From Acetobacter cibinongensis (lineage in GTDB: Bacteria; Pseudomonadota; Alphaproteobacteria; Acetobacterales; Acetobacteraceae), in the NCBI RefSeq assembly GCF_000963925.1, contig NZ_BAMV01000006.1, positions 1 to 64,000 of the forward strand: a DNA stretch of 64,000 nucleotides. The letters are read 5' to 3'. Of the stretch, positions 1-9,202 are shown piece by piece. Every line of letters starts with the position of its first letter. The stretch's first letter is position 1. Below the pieces are notes generated by a model, which did not search any database, was not told the DNA's origin, and saw nothing but the letters and a program-made list of their open reading frames with translations. Made by a program: the position numbers and the translations under genes.

Positions 1-33
1 GGGCAGTGTCCTAGGCCTCTAGACGAACGGGAC
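1..33 (-). tRNA. tRNA-Glu, 5' part only (cut by window edge)
   Basis: Read on the minus strand, bases 33 to 1 give an acceptor strand GTCCCGT, then TC, a D-arm GTCTAGAGGCCTAGGAC and the start of the anticodon stem. This matches the 5' half of bacterial tRNA-Glu, whose D-arm sequence is distinctive. The anticodon, T-arm and 3' end lie before base 1, so identity is by resemblance of the 5' half only. Confidence 0.7.
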
Positions 34-198
34 AAAGTGAGGCGTTGGCGCTGATTTACGCAAAGTCGGTGGCTTATGCAAGAGGCAAAATGCAACCAGC
101 GTGAAAAAAAGCATAATCTGGAGCGGTGGAAAGAAGTGCGACAAAAATGAAACAGTGCCTTGCCCAGATTTACAAACCGCATAAATCAACATTGATAT

Positions 199-232
199 GT
201 TATACCATAACGAATTATAGGCTCCTCATTCT
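199..232. promoter_or_regulatory. Candidate control region of the first TonB receptor
   Basis: An inverted repeat GTTAT-ACC-ATAAC lies at 199-211, and TCATTCT (AGAATGA on the other strand) at 226-232, 29 bases before the receptor start. AGAATGA is also the core of the candidate Fur box upstream of feoA, and the same heptamer lies upstream of the receptor at 3390-5639. Binding by Fur or another iron regulator is inference. The rest of 34-260 shows nothing else I can name. Confidence 0.35.
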
Positions 233-260
233 GCGTCGTTCAAAATAGGAAGCTATATTC

Positions 261-2615
261 ATGCGGTTGTCTGGTCTTTTGGCTGTGCTGGCGTGTTCTG
301 CCTTGTGCACAACGGCAGGTTTTCTGTCATGGGCAGAGAAAGCTCATGCTCAAACGCACCAGCGTGCGCAGACGCATGTGTCACACAAGGTCAAAGGCAA
401 AAAGACTGCTCCGCAGCTGAAAAGCACAGTCGGAGTTGCGGCGCAGCCGCAGCAGGTTATTCCGCCTCAACCTGCTGTGAAAGAGCAGCGCGCAGGCGAT
501 GAAACGGTTAAAATTGAACCTGCAAGCGCTTATACACCAGAACATGTAACGGTTACGGCGCATTTGGACCGTGCACGCTCTGAACTTCAGCCCGATACTG
601 GGGCAACGGTCTATCGGTTTAGCCGCAAAAGTCTGGAAACAATTCCGGGGGGTGATAACGCCCCGCTGAATCAGGTTCTGTTGCAAGCACCGGGCGTGGC
701 GCAGGACAGTTACGGGCAGATCCATGTGCGTGGCGACCATAACGAAGTGCAGTTCCGTCTTGACGGCGTGCAGCTTCCGGAAGGCTTGAGCGTATTCGGG
801 CAGGCGCTCATGACCCGCTTTGCGGATAATATGTCGCTCACCACAGGCGCGCTGCCAAGCGAATTCGGATTTTTACAGGCTGCTGTTGTAGATATTACGA
901 CCAAGAACGGCACGACGAATGCTGGTGGCAATGTTTCCGTCTATGGTGGCGCACGAGATTATTTCTTTCCCTCGCTGCAATATGGCGGTCATTCAGGGAA
1001 ATGGGATTATTTTGCGACCGCAGATTTTGTGCATGACCGCGTTGGGATTGAGAATACAACAGGTTCCTTCAATGCCATTCATGACTTGAGCAACCAGTAC
1101 CATTTCCTCGGCCATGCGCGATATACGGCTGATGAAAACACGCGTATCAGCTTTATTGCCGGTGTTTCTAACGCTGAATACCAGTTGCCCAACAATCCTG
1201 GCCAGCAGACGCAGTTTGCAGAGCCTTCGTATAACGGCAGCTCTCTGGCCCAAAGCCTTGGTGGTAGTGTAGATAGCGCCAGTCTTTCCGAGCATCAGAA
1301 GCAGATTACGGATTTTGCCGTACTTGCCCTGCAAAAGGAAATTGGCAAATTCAGCCTGCAAAGTTCTGTTTTTACCCGCTATAGCAGTCTGCGCTATTCG
1401 CCAGATCCGTTGGGTGATCTGGTTTATAACGGCATTGCACAACGTGCTGCGCGTTCAGTGTTTTCTACCGGCACGCAGCATGACGTAACGTGGCACGCAG
1501 CCCGTAACCATACTGTCCGGTTTGGTTTTCAGGTTTTTGTTGAACGGACAACATCAAAAACAGACTCACAGGTCTTTAATCAGTCCGGTGAGGATGATGA
1601 CGGAAATGCTGTGTTCGACCCGACACCGGTCTCCATTCATGATGGCAGCGGCAAAACAGGTACGGTTTACGGGCTATATGCGCAGGATGAATGGAAACCC
1701 GTTAAAAACCTGACGGTTAACTACGGTCTGCGGTTTGATGGTGTGAGCCAGTATACAAGCCAGATGCAGGTCAGCCCGCGTTTGAACCTGGTATGGACAC
1801 CGTGGAAGGGTGGCACGCTCCATGCTGGTTATTCCCGCTATTTTACACCCCCGCCGTTTGAAGTGGTCAGCAGCACATCGCTCTACAAATTTGCCAACAC
1901 CAGTGCCGCACCTGCCAATTATCAAAATAGCACTGTGCGCGCTGAACGAGACCACTACTTTGATGCAGGCTTCCAGCAGCAAATTCTACCCGGTTGGCGT
2001 GTATCGTTTGATGCCTACTACAAACTTGCTCATAACCTGATTGATGAAGGCCAGTTTGGTGCACCTATCATCCTGAGTGGCTTTAACTACCGTCGGGGGC
2101 AGGTTAATGGGTATGAAGTCAGCACATCCTATGACCATGGGCCGTTGTCACTCTATGGTAACTTCGGTTGGTCTCGCGCCATTGGGAAAGACGTTACCAG
2201 TGCGCAGTTCAACTTTGACCCGGATGACTTGAACTACATCAAAGGTCGCTGGGTTCATCTTGACCATGACCAGCGCTGGACTGCATCTGCCGGGGCATCT
2301 TACACCCTGTTTCAGAAGAGCTGGCACCCGCTACGCGTTTCCGGAACTATGGTTTACGGGAGCGGCCTGCGGACGGATGGCGCAACACCCAACGGTGTAG
2401 CCCTGCCGCAATATGCCACCTTTAATTTTGCAGCAGTGCAGACGTTCAAAAACCTGTTTGGCCATACTTTCCTTGGTGATACCCAGATTCGGCTGGATGT
2501 AACCAACTTGTTTGACCGGACCTATATGCTCCGTGACGGCGGCGGAATTGGGGTGGGAGCGCCGCAATACGGCCTGCGCCGTACAATTCTGACGGGTATT
2601 TCGCAGAATTTCTGA
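261..2615 (+). CDS. TonB-dependent outer membrane receptor
   Basis: A 784-residue outer membrane active transporter that takes up a ligand using TonB/ExbBD energy. A signal peptide ends near AHA at residue 30. A low-complexity periplasmic linker rich in Gln, Pro and Lys follows, then a TonB box EHVTVTA (94-100). The plug domain spans about 105-215 (APGVAQDSYGQIHVRGDHN, later VDITTKNG), followed by a 22-strand type beta-barrel ending in the usual terminal Phe. A good RBS (aggaag) precedes the ATG. The plug lacks the typical siderophore-receptor wording, so the ligand could be a metal chelate, sugar or cobalamin; I cannot choose. It is followed by an XRE regulator and a second, divergent-side receptor. 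The linker between signal peptide and TonB box is longer than usual. Confidence 0.93.
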   Translation: MRLSGLLAVLACSALCTTAGFLSWAEKAHAQTHQRAQTHVSHKVKGKKTAPQLKSTVGVAAQPQQVIPPQPAVKEQRAGDETVKIEPASAYTPEHVTVTAHLDRARSELQPDTGATVYRFSRKSLETIPGGDNAPLNQVLLQAPGVAQDSYGQIHVRGDHNEVQFRLDGVQLPEGLSVFGQALMTRFADNMSLTTGALPSEFGFLQAAVVDITTKNGTTNAGGNVSVYGGARDYFFPSLQYGGHSGKWDYFATADFVHDRVGIENTTGSFNAIHDLSNQYHFLGHARYTADENTRISFIAGVSNAEYQLPNNPGQQTQFAEPSYNGSSLAQSLGGSVDSASLSEHQKQITDFAVLALQKEIGKFSLQSSVFTRYSSLRYSPDPLGDLVYNGIAQRAARSVFSTGTQHDVTWHAARNHTVRFGFQVFVERTTSKTDSQVFNQSGEDDDGNAVFDPTPVSIHDGSGKTGTVYGLYAQDEWKPVKNLTVNYGLRFDGVSQYTSQMQVSPRLNLVWTPWKGGTLHAGYSRYFTPPPFEVVSSTSLYKFANTSAAPANYQNSTVRAERDHYFDAGFQQQILPGWRVSFDAYYKLAHNLIDEGQFGAPIILSGFNYRRGQVNGYEVSTSYDHGPLSLYGNFGWSRAIGKDVTSAQFNFDPDDLNYIKGRWVHLDHDQRWTASAGASYTLFQKSWHPLRVSGTMVYGSGLRTDGATPNGVALPQYATFNFAAVQTFKNLFGHTFLGDTQIRLDVTNLFDRTYMLRDGGGIGVGAPQYGLRRTILTGISQNF

Positions 2616-2739
2616 GAAGAAGTGTAAGTTAAAACCTGACATATTAAGAATAAAAAAACAAATGTAAGCCATGTCCATATAATACGCAGATTGTGTTAGT
2701 ATGGACTTGGAAACGCCTTAAATCAGAATAATATAAACC

Positions 2740-2768
2740 CAGCCATGTACTGTTGAAGTGCATGGCTG
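2740..2768. terminator. Hairpin after the first TonB receptor
   Basis: CAGCCATG (2740-2747) pairs with CATGGCTG (2761-2768). Inside it ACT pairs with AGT across one mismatch, giving an 11-pair stem with a 5-base loop. No T-run follows, so this is at best a weak intrinsic terminator for the receptor ending at 2615. Confidence 0.4.
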
Positions 2769-2821
2769 ATGGTGTTTGCGCTATTGCATGGAAAATTTCA
2801 CGCTGTCTTATCGGGTGTAAT

Positions 2822-2835
2822 GCGTTACATAACGC
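2822..2835. promoter_or_regulatory. Inverted repeat upstream of XRE regulator gene
   Basis: GCGTTA-CA-TAACGC is a perfect 6-2-6 inverted repeat 164 bases before the XRE gene, a possible operator. Apart from this and the hairpin at 2740-2768, the 384-base gap 2616-2999 shows no gene; it is AT-rich up to about 2740. Confidence 0.25.
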
Positions 2836-2999
2836 GCTGATAAGGTAGCTGGAAACCGGAACACGGGTGTCCGGGCTGCCATGGTATAGGCAAGATGTTG
2901 TTCTGGAGAACCGGAATGGCGCGCTTCTGGCCGGGAAAGCTAGTCAGCTTCTCGTGGCCGGGTTTGCGTCCCGTCTCCATGTGAAGAGAGCAGGGTAGC

Positions 3000-3377
3000 G
3001 TGGAAAGACAGGAAGTAATCTCCCCAGGATCAGACCTTGGGCAGAGAATGAAAATTCTGCGTAAAGCAGCGGGAATGACACAGCAGCAGGTGGCAGATGC
3101 CCTTGGTGTTTCTCGTCCGGCTATTGCTTTTTGGGAAACAGGCCGGGAAGGCAGCGCGCGCAAACATATTCCCAAGCTTGCTGCCCTGTTTGGTGTAGAC
3201 CCGGAAATTTTTCTGACAGGTTATGTGCAGGCCGATATTCCGCTGACCGTCTCACCTGACGAATATGACATGATCAAAATGTACCGCATGCTTGACCCGT
3301 CTCGTAAGGTTTCTGCCCAGAAATGGATAGAAAGACAGGTCAAGGTTTTGCAAAGCGGTGGAGACCCGACGCTCTAG
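3000..3377 (+). CDS. XRE-family helix-turn-helix transcriptional regulator
   Basis: A 125-residue Cro/CI-type DNA-binding protein. The HTH spans about residues 13-70 (LGQRMKILRKAAGMTQQQVA, then VSRPAIAFWETG, then a helix ending near DPEIFLTG). The C-terminal 55 residues are a short helical tail without a recognisable ligand domain. The start is GTG at 3000 with a weak upstream purine stretch (agcagggtagc). It lies between two TonB receptor genes, downstream of one and convergent with the other (13-base gap), so control of one of them, or of itself, is a fair guess but not shown. Confidence 0.88.
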   Translation: MERQEVISPGSDLGQRMKILRKAAGMTQQQVADALGVSRPAIAFWETGREGSARKHIPKLAALFGVDPEIFLTGYVQADIPLTVSPDEYDMIKMYRMLDPSRKVSAQKWIERQVKVLQSGGDPTL

Positions 3378-3389
3378 GCCCGACAGGGC

Positions 3390-5639
3390 TTAGAAGTCTG
3401 CTTCCAGAGTGAAGTGGAAGGTACGGGGCAGGCCGGCATAGGCACTATTGTTTGCGCTTGCGCTGGCCCCATTGAGAGACGTTGGATAAACGGACGCCCA
3501 GTAACGGGCATTGGTTGCGTTTGAAACACCAAAGCGGGCCATCCACGGGTGGTGCGCTGCACGGAACGCAAAGCGCGTGCCCAGATCAAGTGTCACGTAA
3601 GAGTCAGCAAATGTGGTGTTCTGTACGTTAGCTGCTCGGCGGCCAACATAGTGAACATTGGCGTTGAACGCCAACCGGGATGCCACACTTCCCAAAGAGG
3701 CAGGGAGCCGGTAGTCCAGCAGCACGTTGGCCTGAACCGGTGGCGCACCCACAACTTCCTTATGGCTGGTGGAGGCAACGCCGGTGCTGCCCATTTGTGC
3801 GTCCATCCAGGTCATGCCGCCCAATACAGAGAGATTAGGGAGAATATACCCGGCAAACTGGGCTTCTACGCCATAGTTTCGCTGGTCGCCGAAGGTATCG
3901 AAAACGTGTGTGGTGGGGTCTGTAAAGGCATAAGGGCGGGTCATACGGAAGCCCGCAATGTTGATCTGCATTTTGCGGATCATGACCTTATAACCAACCT
4001 CGTACTCTTCGCTGCGCAAGGGGGCGGTATATTCGTTAACGTTGGTCGCGCCCGCTGGGGCAATGCTGCCAGCCTGGAATGCACGACCGTACGTGAAATA
4101 CACTGTCTGATTGTCTGTCGGTTTGTAGATCAGACTGGTCATGGGGCTGAACGCTGCTGAACGGTCATAGCTTGAATGCGTGTATTTGGCGGCCAGAGGG
4201 TTGCTCCAGCTATCCGTGTGCAGCCAGCTCCAGGACAGGGTGCCCATGATGGACCAGTGTTTGTTGAACTGGAGAGTATCCCCAACAATAAACGTTTGGT
4301 TGGACACATACGCTGACCGGTAACGCCCATGATAATAAGGTTGCTGACCGCTCACCTGCTTGGGGTCATACATGGACATGGCCTGACCATTATTCAGCTT
4401 GAAGGTCTGGCCTGTTGTCGGGTTGTAGTTGCCCATCATGTAGCCATTGGTCCCAATGACCAGATCATGCGTAATAAACCCGGTGTGCACGCGGCCATTA
4501 ACGTAGGCGAGGTTACTACCAACCCGGAAGTCATTGGCTGTGGTGGCTGCGGCAATGGTTTGCGTGAAGTCACCCGCATTGTTGATAATGGTGTTGGCGT
4601 TACCAAAAGATTGCCGGATAGCGTCCTGATACAGGCCGCCCAGTGTAACACTCCAGTTTTCGTTGAACTTGTGCTTGACCTTGGCCAGAAACGTATTGGT
4701 TTCCATATTGTAGCCAGCATATTTCTGGCCGAGCCCGGGGTTGCTCAGGTCTGGTGCCTTTGGCAGATCTATGGAGCCGCTATAGGCGAAGCCTGCGGCC
4801 TGCCCACGCTGCGCGTAAGTGTAGTGGCTGGCATCAACCTCAATGGTTGTTTTTTCATCCAGGCGGAAGTCAAAGTCAGCGCTGACAAGGTTACGGCGTA
4901 CCCAACTGTCCTGCACATAGGTTGTGCCGTCACCGTGCAGCAGGTTGAGGCGATAACCAAACCATTTGTTACGGCCCAGGCGGCCTGACAGGTCTGCATT
5001 TTCCATGAGTGTGCCGATGGAATCTACCCCGACAACAAGGCGGTTTATGCGGCTGTCTGTTGGGCGTTTGAGCCCGTATTCAAACGTGCCCGCCGGGTTT
5101 TGTGCACCGTAGAGCGCACCCGCCAGACCATTAAGAACTTGCAGGCTGTCAAACTGTTCTGCGGCATAGGGGGTGGTGGACACAGCGTTCAGCCCGTCAA
5201 TACGGATATTGGCAACCACGTCTGCCTCAAACCCACGGGACTGCGGGCGGCTGGTATTGGGGTCTCCGCGCACCTCAAGCTGGACGGAGGGCAGATAGGC
5301 CATCAGGTCGTTCATGTTGCGGGACTGCTGGTTGACAATAACGTCGTGCGGCACCGTCATGACAGAAAAAGGGGTGTCCAGCGTACGGCGGGTGCCAAGC
5401 GGCCCCAGTGCGGCAGTTGTCTTGTTATAATCCGCCAACGCACCGGAAGCGGCGCGTCCTTTGACAAGAATGGTCTCTTTTTTCCCCTGTACGTTGTCCG
5501 GTTTTTTGGCATGCGGTGCTACAGGCGTGTGCAACCGTGTTGCAGGAGACGCAGCAACAGTTTGTGCAACAGAAAATGACGTGTAGCAGGACGTTGCAAG
5601 CGCACTGGCTGCAAGCAGAGTGTGAAGACGGTACTTCAT
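3390..5639 (-). CDS. TonB-dependent siderophore receptor
   Basis: A 749-residue outer membrane receptor of the ferric-siderophore class. A signal peptide ends near residue 26, and the TonB box is ETILVKG (55-61). The plug begins with LGTRRTLDTPFSVMTV and continues through LPSVQLEVRGDPN and SRGFEADVVANIRIDG, wording typical of siderophore receptors. The beta-barrel carries many aromatic-ended strands and ends with FTLEADF. The ATG at 5639 is preceded by ggagaagcggggacc-like purines read on the minus strand. The 255 bases upstream contain a possible iron-regulatory core. Which siderophore is bound cannot be told from sequence. Confidence 0.94.
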   Translation of the reverse strand: MKYRLHTLLAASALATSCYTSFSVAQTVAASPATRLHTPVAPHAKKPDNVQGKKETILVKGRAASGALADYNKTTAALGPLGTRRTLDTPFSVMTVPHDVIVNQQSRNMNDLMAYLPSVQLEVRGDPNTSRPQSRGFEADVVANIRIDGLNAVSTTPYAAEQFDSLQVLNGLAGALYGAQNPAGTFEYGLKRPTDSRINRLVVGVDSIGTLMENADLSGRLGRNKWFGYRLNLLHGDGTTYVQDSWVRRNLVSADFDFRLDEKTTIEVDASHYTYAQRGQAAGFAYSGSIDLPKAPDLSNPGLGQKYAGYNMETNTFLAKVKHKFNENWSVTLGGLYQDAIRQSFGNANTIINNAGDFTQTIAAATTANDFRVGSNLAYVNGRVHTGFITHDLVIGTNGYMMGNYNPTTGQTFKLNNGQAMSMYDPKQVSGQQPYYHGRYRSAYVSNQTFIVGDTLQFNKHWSIMGTLSWSWLHTDSWSNPLAAKYTHSSYDRSAAFSPMTSLIYKPTDNQTVYFTYGRAFQAGSIAPAGATNVNEYTAPLRSEEYEVGYKVMIRKMQINIAGFRMTRPYAFTDPTTHVFDTFGDQRNYGVEAQFAGYILPNLSVLGGMTWMDAQMGSTGVASTSHKEVVGAPPVQANVLLDYRLPASLGSVASRLAFNANVHYVGRRAANVQNTTFADSYVTLDLGTRFAFRAAHHPWMARFGVSNATNARYWASVYPTSLNGASASANNSAYAGLPRTFHFTLEADF

Positions 5640-5954
5640 GGGAGAAGCGGGGACCTTCTTGCTGGAAATGGCGATATGAGTGGAGTGCTTGTGACGCCAT
5701 TCCCCCAGAATGTCTATATACCAACAAATATAAATGAGAAGCGTGGCAAGATAACGACAGTGCTCATTCTTATTTCAGTGAGGCGCAGTTAAAGCCGCAG
5801 ATAAATGCCAATTAGTTTCAGTGCGACACAACACATGAGAGAATTTTGAAATGAGTGCCTTTTATTTATTCGGCCAATACAAGGAACTTATAGTTTGAAT
5901 CCGACTTTAGCTAACAGTGTTTGCGTGGGGCATAAAAAGGGAGACGAAGCCAGA
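5640..5954. promoter_or_regulatory. Divergent promoter region, siderophore receptor and yceI-like gene
   Basis: This 315-base AT-rich region separates two divergent genes. It holds AATGAGAA (5733-5740) and TCATTCTTATTT (from 5764). Read leftward the latter is AAATAAGAATGA, which shares the AGAATGA core seen before feoA. A Fur-type operator is plausible for the receptor but not proven. No RNA gene or short ORF is convincing here. Confidence 0.35.
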
Positions 5955-6590
5955 ATGCGCTGGAAAAATATCTGTGTGTCAGGGCTTGCTGTGGCGGTTA
6001 TGGGCGTCATGACGGCTGGCCCGGTAAAGGCGGCAGGTTTTTCCGAAGTAATGGCGCAAGCCCCACAGGTGCAGGCTGGGCACTACAAAATTGAGAGTAA
6101 CCGAACACAGGTCCTATTCTCAGTCTCCTGTTTGAGCATGAGCCATTACAGAGGCCTTTTTTCCGGGGTGACGGGGGACCTGTCTCTGGACCCGGAGCAC
6201 CCTGAACGCTCAAAAGTACATCTGATTATTCCGCTCACATCCCTTACCACAACGACTGATGAAGTAGGGCAGATGCTTCGGCAGCGGTCATGGCTGGATG
6301 TCTCAGACTATCCGGAGGCAGAGTTTACGTCCACGAACGTTGTGTATGATGGTCCATCCCGTGCAGATGTAGCCGGTACGCTCACATTGCGTGGGGTTAC
6401 GCACCCGGTGACGTTTAAGGCCTCTTTTCTTGGTGCAGGCCCTAATGTAGCCCAACATACTTATAATGTTGGGTTTGAAGTGCGGGGCACCATCAGTCGG
6501 AGCGCATTTGGGATGGTGCAGTCCCCTGTTGCGGTTGGGGATGATGTGACATTAACGGCTAGTGGTGTTTTTGAAAAATACTCCAATTAA
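5955..6590 (+). CDS. YceI-family periplasmic lipocalin-like protein
   Basis: A 211-residue secreted protein of the YceI family, whose beta-barrels bind polyisoprenoid or amphiphilic lipids. The signal peptide is MRWKNICVSGLAVAVMGVMT through about PVKA. The mature domain starts AGHYKIESNRTQVLFSVSCL and contains the family blocks SKVHLIIPLTSLTTTTDEV, SWLDVSDYPEAEFTSTNV and GTLTLRGVTHPVTFKASF. I chose the ATG at 5955, with agggag 11 bases upstream, over an in-frame TTG at 5895, because only the later start leaves a normal signal peptide. It stands alone. The physiological ligand is unknown; several YceI proteins are acid- or base-induced, which would suit an acid-making host (inference). Confidence 0.93.
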   Translation: MRWKNICVSGLAVAVMGVMTAGPVKAAGFSEVMAQAPQVQAGHYKIESNRTQVLFSVSCLSMSHYRGLFSGVTGDLSLDPEHPERSKVHLIIPLTSLTTTTDEVGQMLRQRSWLDVSDYPEAEFTSTNVVYDGPSRADVAGTLTLRGVTHPVTFKASFLGAGPNVAQHTYNVGFEVRGTISRSAFGMVQSPVAVGDDVTLTASGVFEKYSN

Positions 6591-6612
6591 AAAGATATTT
6601 CACCACTTTATA

Positions 6613-7776
6613 TTACTGCAGGGCTAAGGCGGCTGCCGTAGCGACATCACGCCGCAGGGCCACAACATTTCCCTTGCCATCCGGGTGCACGCGGTTTGTC
6701 AGGATCAGCACAGCGGTTTCTGACTGTGGGTCAAGCCAGAGTGATGTGCCCGTAAACCCCGTGTGCCCGTAAGAGGTTGGCGGAAACACGGCACCCCGTG
6801 GCGTAGAGTAATGGGTTGCAATATCCCACCCCAAGCCCCGGATATCGGTCTTGCCGGAAGGTTGTTGTGGGGTGGACATAAGAACAAGTGTTTGAGGGGA
6901 GAGCGGAAAAGTAGACGCTTTGCCTGCCCGGCGCGCCAGCAGGGCTTTGGCATAAACCAGCATGTCATCCGCGCAGGAGAACAGCCCGGCATGGCCTGCT
7001 ACGCCACCCATACGCCGTGTTGTCGGGTCATGCACATCTCCGCGCAGAATAAGCCCGCGCTCGTCATACTGTGTTGGCGCTATTGATGGGCGTAAAGCGG
7101 GGTCTGGAAGGAAAAAAGTTCGTTTTAACCCAAGAGGGGAGAGAATGTTTTGTGCGGCATACTGGTCAAGTGGCATGCCTGAAAAGGTTTCAACAAGCAG
7201 GCCGAGAATAAGAAAATTGATGTCACTATAAACAAATATGCTGCCCGGTTTGTGAATGGAGGTGGCGTTGAGTGCAAGGTTAAGACCTGTTTGTTTGCCA
7301 GCCCAAGGGGCGGTCAGGTCAACATCTGGCGGCAGGCCGGAATAATGGGTCAGCAAATGCCGAATGGTAATATGCTGTTTTCCGTTTGCCGCGAAGGCAG
7401 GCAGATAGCGGGCCACCGTATCATCCAGCCCAAATTTTCCTTGCTCATATAACTGCATGATCGCGGGGGCGGTGATAAGCACTTTGGTAAGGGACGCCAT
7501 GTCAAACAAGGTGGACCATGACATGGGTTCTGGTGTGGGTGTGGTCGCTCTCAGGCCAAAAACGCCCGTCCACACAGTTTGACCACCAGAGCAAACGGCT
7601 GCCACTGCACCAGGTGTTTTATGGTCTGCAATGGCGTTTTCAAAAATGGTAGTCAGGCTGTCAAAGCGAGGTGACGCACGTTCGGTCTGCGCCCTTGCAG
7701 CACGTGGCACTGCGTAAAGGCTGGTACATGCAATCCCGGTTTTGAGAAAAATCCGGCGGGAGGGACGGGGTAGCAT
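6613..7776 (-). CDS. Tat-exported serine hydrolase, beta-lactamase (class C) fold
   Basis: A 387-residue enzyme of the class C beta-lactamase/esterase family (Pfam Beta-lactamase). The N-terminus has a full twin-arginine motif SRRIFLK (6-12) and hydrophobic stretch ending ARA, so export in folded form is expected. The catalytic SxxK is SLTK (95-98); the YxN position reads YSD (183-185), and the KTG position reads HTG (338-340). These substitutions favour an esterase, D-aminopeptidase or cell wall carboxypeptidase over a true beta-lactamase. The AnmK gene about 4 kb away fits a cell wall theme but is not in the same operon. Confidence 0.9.
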   Translation of the reverse strand: MLPRPSRRIFLKTGIACTSLYAVPRAARAQTERASPRFDSLTTIFENAIADHKTPGAVAAVCSGGQTVWTGVFGLRATTPTPEPMSWSTLFDMASLTKVLITAPAIMQLYEQGKFGLDDTVARYLPAFAANGKQHITIRHLLTHYSGLPPDVDLTAPWAGKQTGLNLALNATSIHKPGSIFVYSDINFLILGLLVETFSGMPLDQYAAQNILSPLGLKRTFFLPDPALRPSIAPTQYDERGLILRGDVHDPTTRRMGGVAGHAGLFSCADDMLVYAKALLARRAGKASTFPLSPQTLVLMSTPQQPSGKTDIRGLGWDIATHYSTPRGAVFPPTSYGHTGFTGTSLWLDPQSETAVLILTNRVHPDGKGNVVALRRDVATAAALALQ

Positions 7777-7856
7777 GTCGTGCTAAACTCCTGACAGCTA
7801 AGAGCTATGGTGGAGCGTATTAAAGCACAGTGGCGCTTTCTGGCCTATCCAGTCTT

Positions 7857-8531
7857 TTAAGGAGCTACAAACCGGAAGGTCAGATTAAAGCGGCATGACC
7901 CGGTAAGAGGGTGCTGCCCTGCGGCTAACGGTTTGACACCGTGATAGTGTAGGCGTGCCTTGCCGCCCCACACCACAACATCACCATGTTCCAGTAGAAA
8001 CGAAAAAGGAGAAACAGAGCGCGTAAGGCCACCCCAGAGAAAATGAATTGGCAACCCAAGAGAGACGGAAACGATGGGTTGGGTAAAATCCTTCTCATCC
8101 TTGTCCTGATGCAGCCCCATGCGGCTGCCTGCCTCATAGCGGTTGATCAGGCAGGCATTGGGGTGAAAACCGGAAAAACCGGCAGTCTGTGCAGCTGACG
8201 TTGCTACTTGGGCAAAAAGTGCTGGCAGCGGTGGCCATGGCCGATGTGAAAGCGGGTCTTGCGGGGTGTAGCGGTAGCCCGCTTTATCCGTCACCCAACC
8301 CAGGGTGCCGCAATTGGTCATGGCGGCAGAAAGCGTTCCCCCTCCGGGTGTGTGCATGGTGCGGAGGGGAGCTTGTGCCGCGACAGCTCTTATGGCGGCA
8401 TGGAGTGCCTCAGCGTCCGGCAGGGCAAAACCACGCAAAACAATTGCACCGGGGCTTAGGGTCACACGGCTGGGGCGGGTGTCCGGCAAAAGCAGGGACA
8501 TCTGGGTGGCGGAGCTGGCAGGGTCTGTCAC
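7857..8531 (-). CDS. alkB: AlkB-type 2-oxoglutarate/Fe(II) DNA repair dioxygenase
   Basis: A 224-residue (216-residue typical) oxidative DNA demethylase that removes 1-methyladenine and 3-methylcytosine. The iron-binding HxD is in MGLHQDKDEKD, the distal His in ARLHYHGVKPL, and the 2-oxoglutarate-binding Arg pair in CRFNLTFR at the C-terminus. The nucleotide-lid region TPQDPLSHRPWPPLP resembles E. coli AlkB. The first start is GTG at 8531; an ATG at 8501 (MSLLLPDTRPSR) aligns better with the E. coli N-terminus, and neither has a strong RBS. No ada gene is adjacent. Confidence 0.93.
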   Translation of the reverse strand: MTDPASSATQMSLLLPDTRPSRVTLSPGAIVLRGFALPDAEALHAAIRAVAAQAPLRTMHTPGGGTLSAAMTNCGTLGWVTDKAGYRYTPQDPLSHRPWPPLPALFAQVATSAAQTAGFSGFHPNACLINRYEAGSRMGLHQDKDEKDFTQPIVSVSLGLPIHFLWGGLTRSVSPFSFLLEHGDVVVWGGKARLHYHGVKPLAAGQHPLTGSCRFNLTFRFVAP

Positions 8532-8679
8532 AGTATCGCCCTAAGCCGTGGGCCTGTGGCAGGCCTGACGGCAGACTGGTTGACGCAGAAGATAACGCTA
8601 TGAAGCAATTTACTCTATAACAGGAAATCTGGCATACAACACGCCAGCACTGTGACGGCAGTGTGTTAGCCGGCGATAG

Positions 8680-9117
8680 GTGGAAAAATCCGTGAAGACC
8701 ATGCACGACATGATAATTATCAGGGGTGTACCCGCTCTTGTAGTGCTTGATGTTAAGACATTTGTCGTGCGCGGAGAATTTGTGGGCCTGAGTGAGCTTG
8801 TCTCTTTTCAGGCGGCAAGGGTGTCGGAACTTCGGGCCAGGGGGCAAGAGGCGCTTGATGCGTTTATTGCAGAATGTCGGGAGCAGGACCGCCACCCCCT
8901 CAAGCGGTATGGCGACAATAACGAGCACTATGTGCTGGAAGATGTGTATGCTGAACTAAAGGTAATAGCCGAGCAGCGGGGGCAGACGTTGGAGGTTTTT
9001 GTGAAGGAACAAAAACCCTTTGCTTTTCAGCGTAAAGCAACGGCGTTTGAGGAACTGATGCTGCATCAGAGAAAAATGGATATGCAGCACCGTAACGCTA
9101 CCGAAGCAGAGCAGTAA
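8680..9117 (+). CDS. Conserved-looking helical protein of unknown function
   Basis: A 145-residue protein I do not recognise. It has a short beta-like N-terminus (MIIIRGVPALVVLDVKTFVV), then charged helices (LSELVSFQAARVSELRARGQ, LEDVYAELKVIAEQRGQTLE) and a basic C-terminus. No signal peptide or membrane segment. Possible starts are GTG 8680, ATG 8701 and ATG 8710; the ATG at 8701 is attractive. It sits alone, divergent from alkB and convergent with mctP. Codon use looks like its neighbours, so it is probably a real gene. Confidence 0.65.
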   Translation: MEKSVKTMHDMIIIRGVPALVVLDVKTFVVRGEFVGLSELVSFQAARVSELRARGQEALDAFIAECREQDRHPLKRYGDNNEHYVLEDVYAELKVIAEQRGQTLEVFVKEQKPFAFQRKATAFEELMLHQRKMDMQHRNATEAEQ

Positions 9118-9137
9118 GAGCGCGGCTTGCTGACTAT

Positions 9138-9170
9138 AAAAAAGCCTCACCTGAAAATCAGGTGAGGCTT
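9138..9170 (-). terminator. Intrinsic terminator after the symporter gene
   Basis: AAGCCTCACCTGA (9142-9154) and TCAGGTGAGGCTT (9158-9170) form a perfect 13-pair stem with a 3-base loop. Read leftward the stem is followed by six Ts (9143-9138). It lies 33 bases after the symporter stop codon. There is no T-run on the right side, so it serves the minus strand. Confidence 0.9.
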
Positions 9171-9202
9171 CAGATAAGCGTTGCGCTGGTTTTGGTGCAG
9201 TA

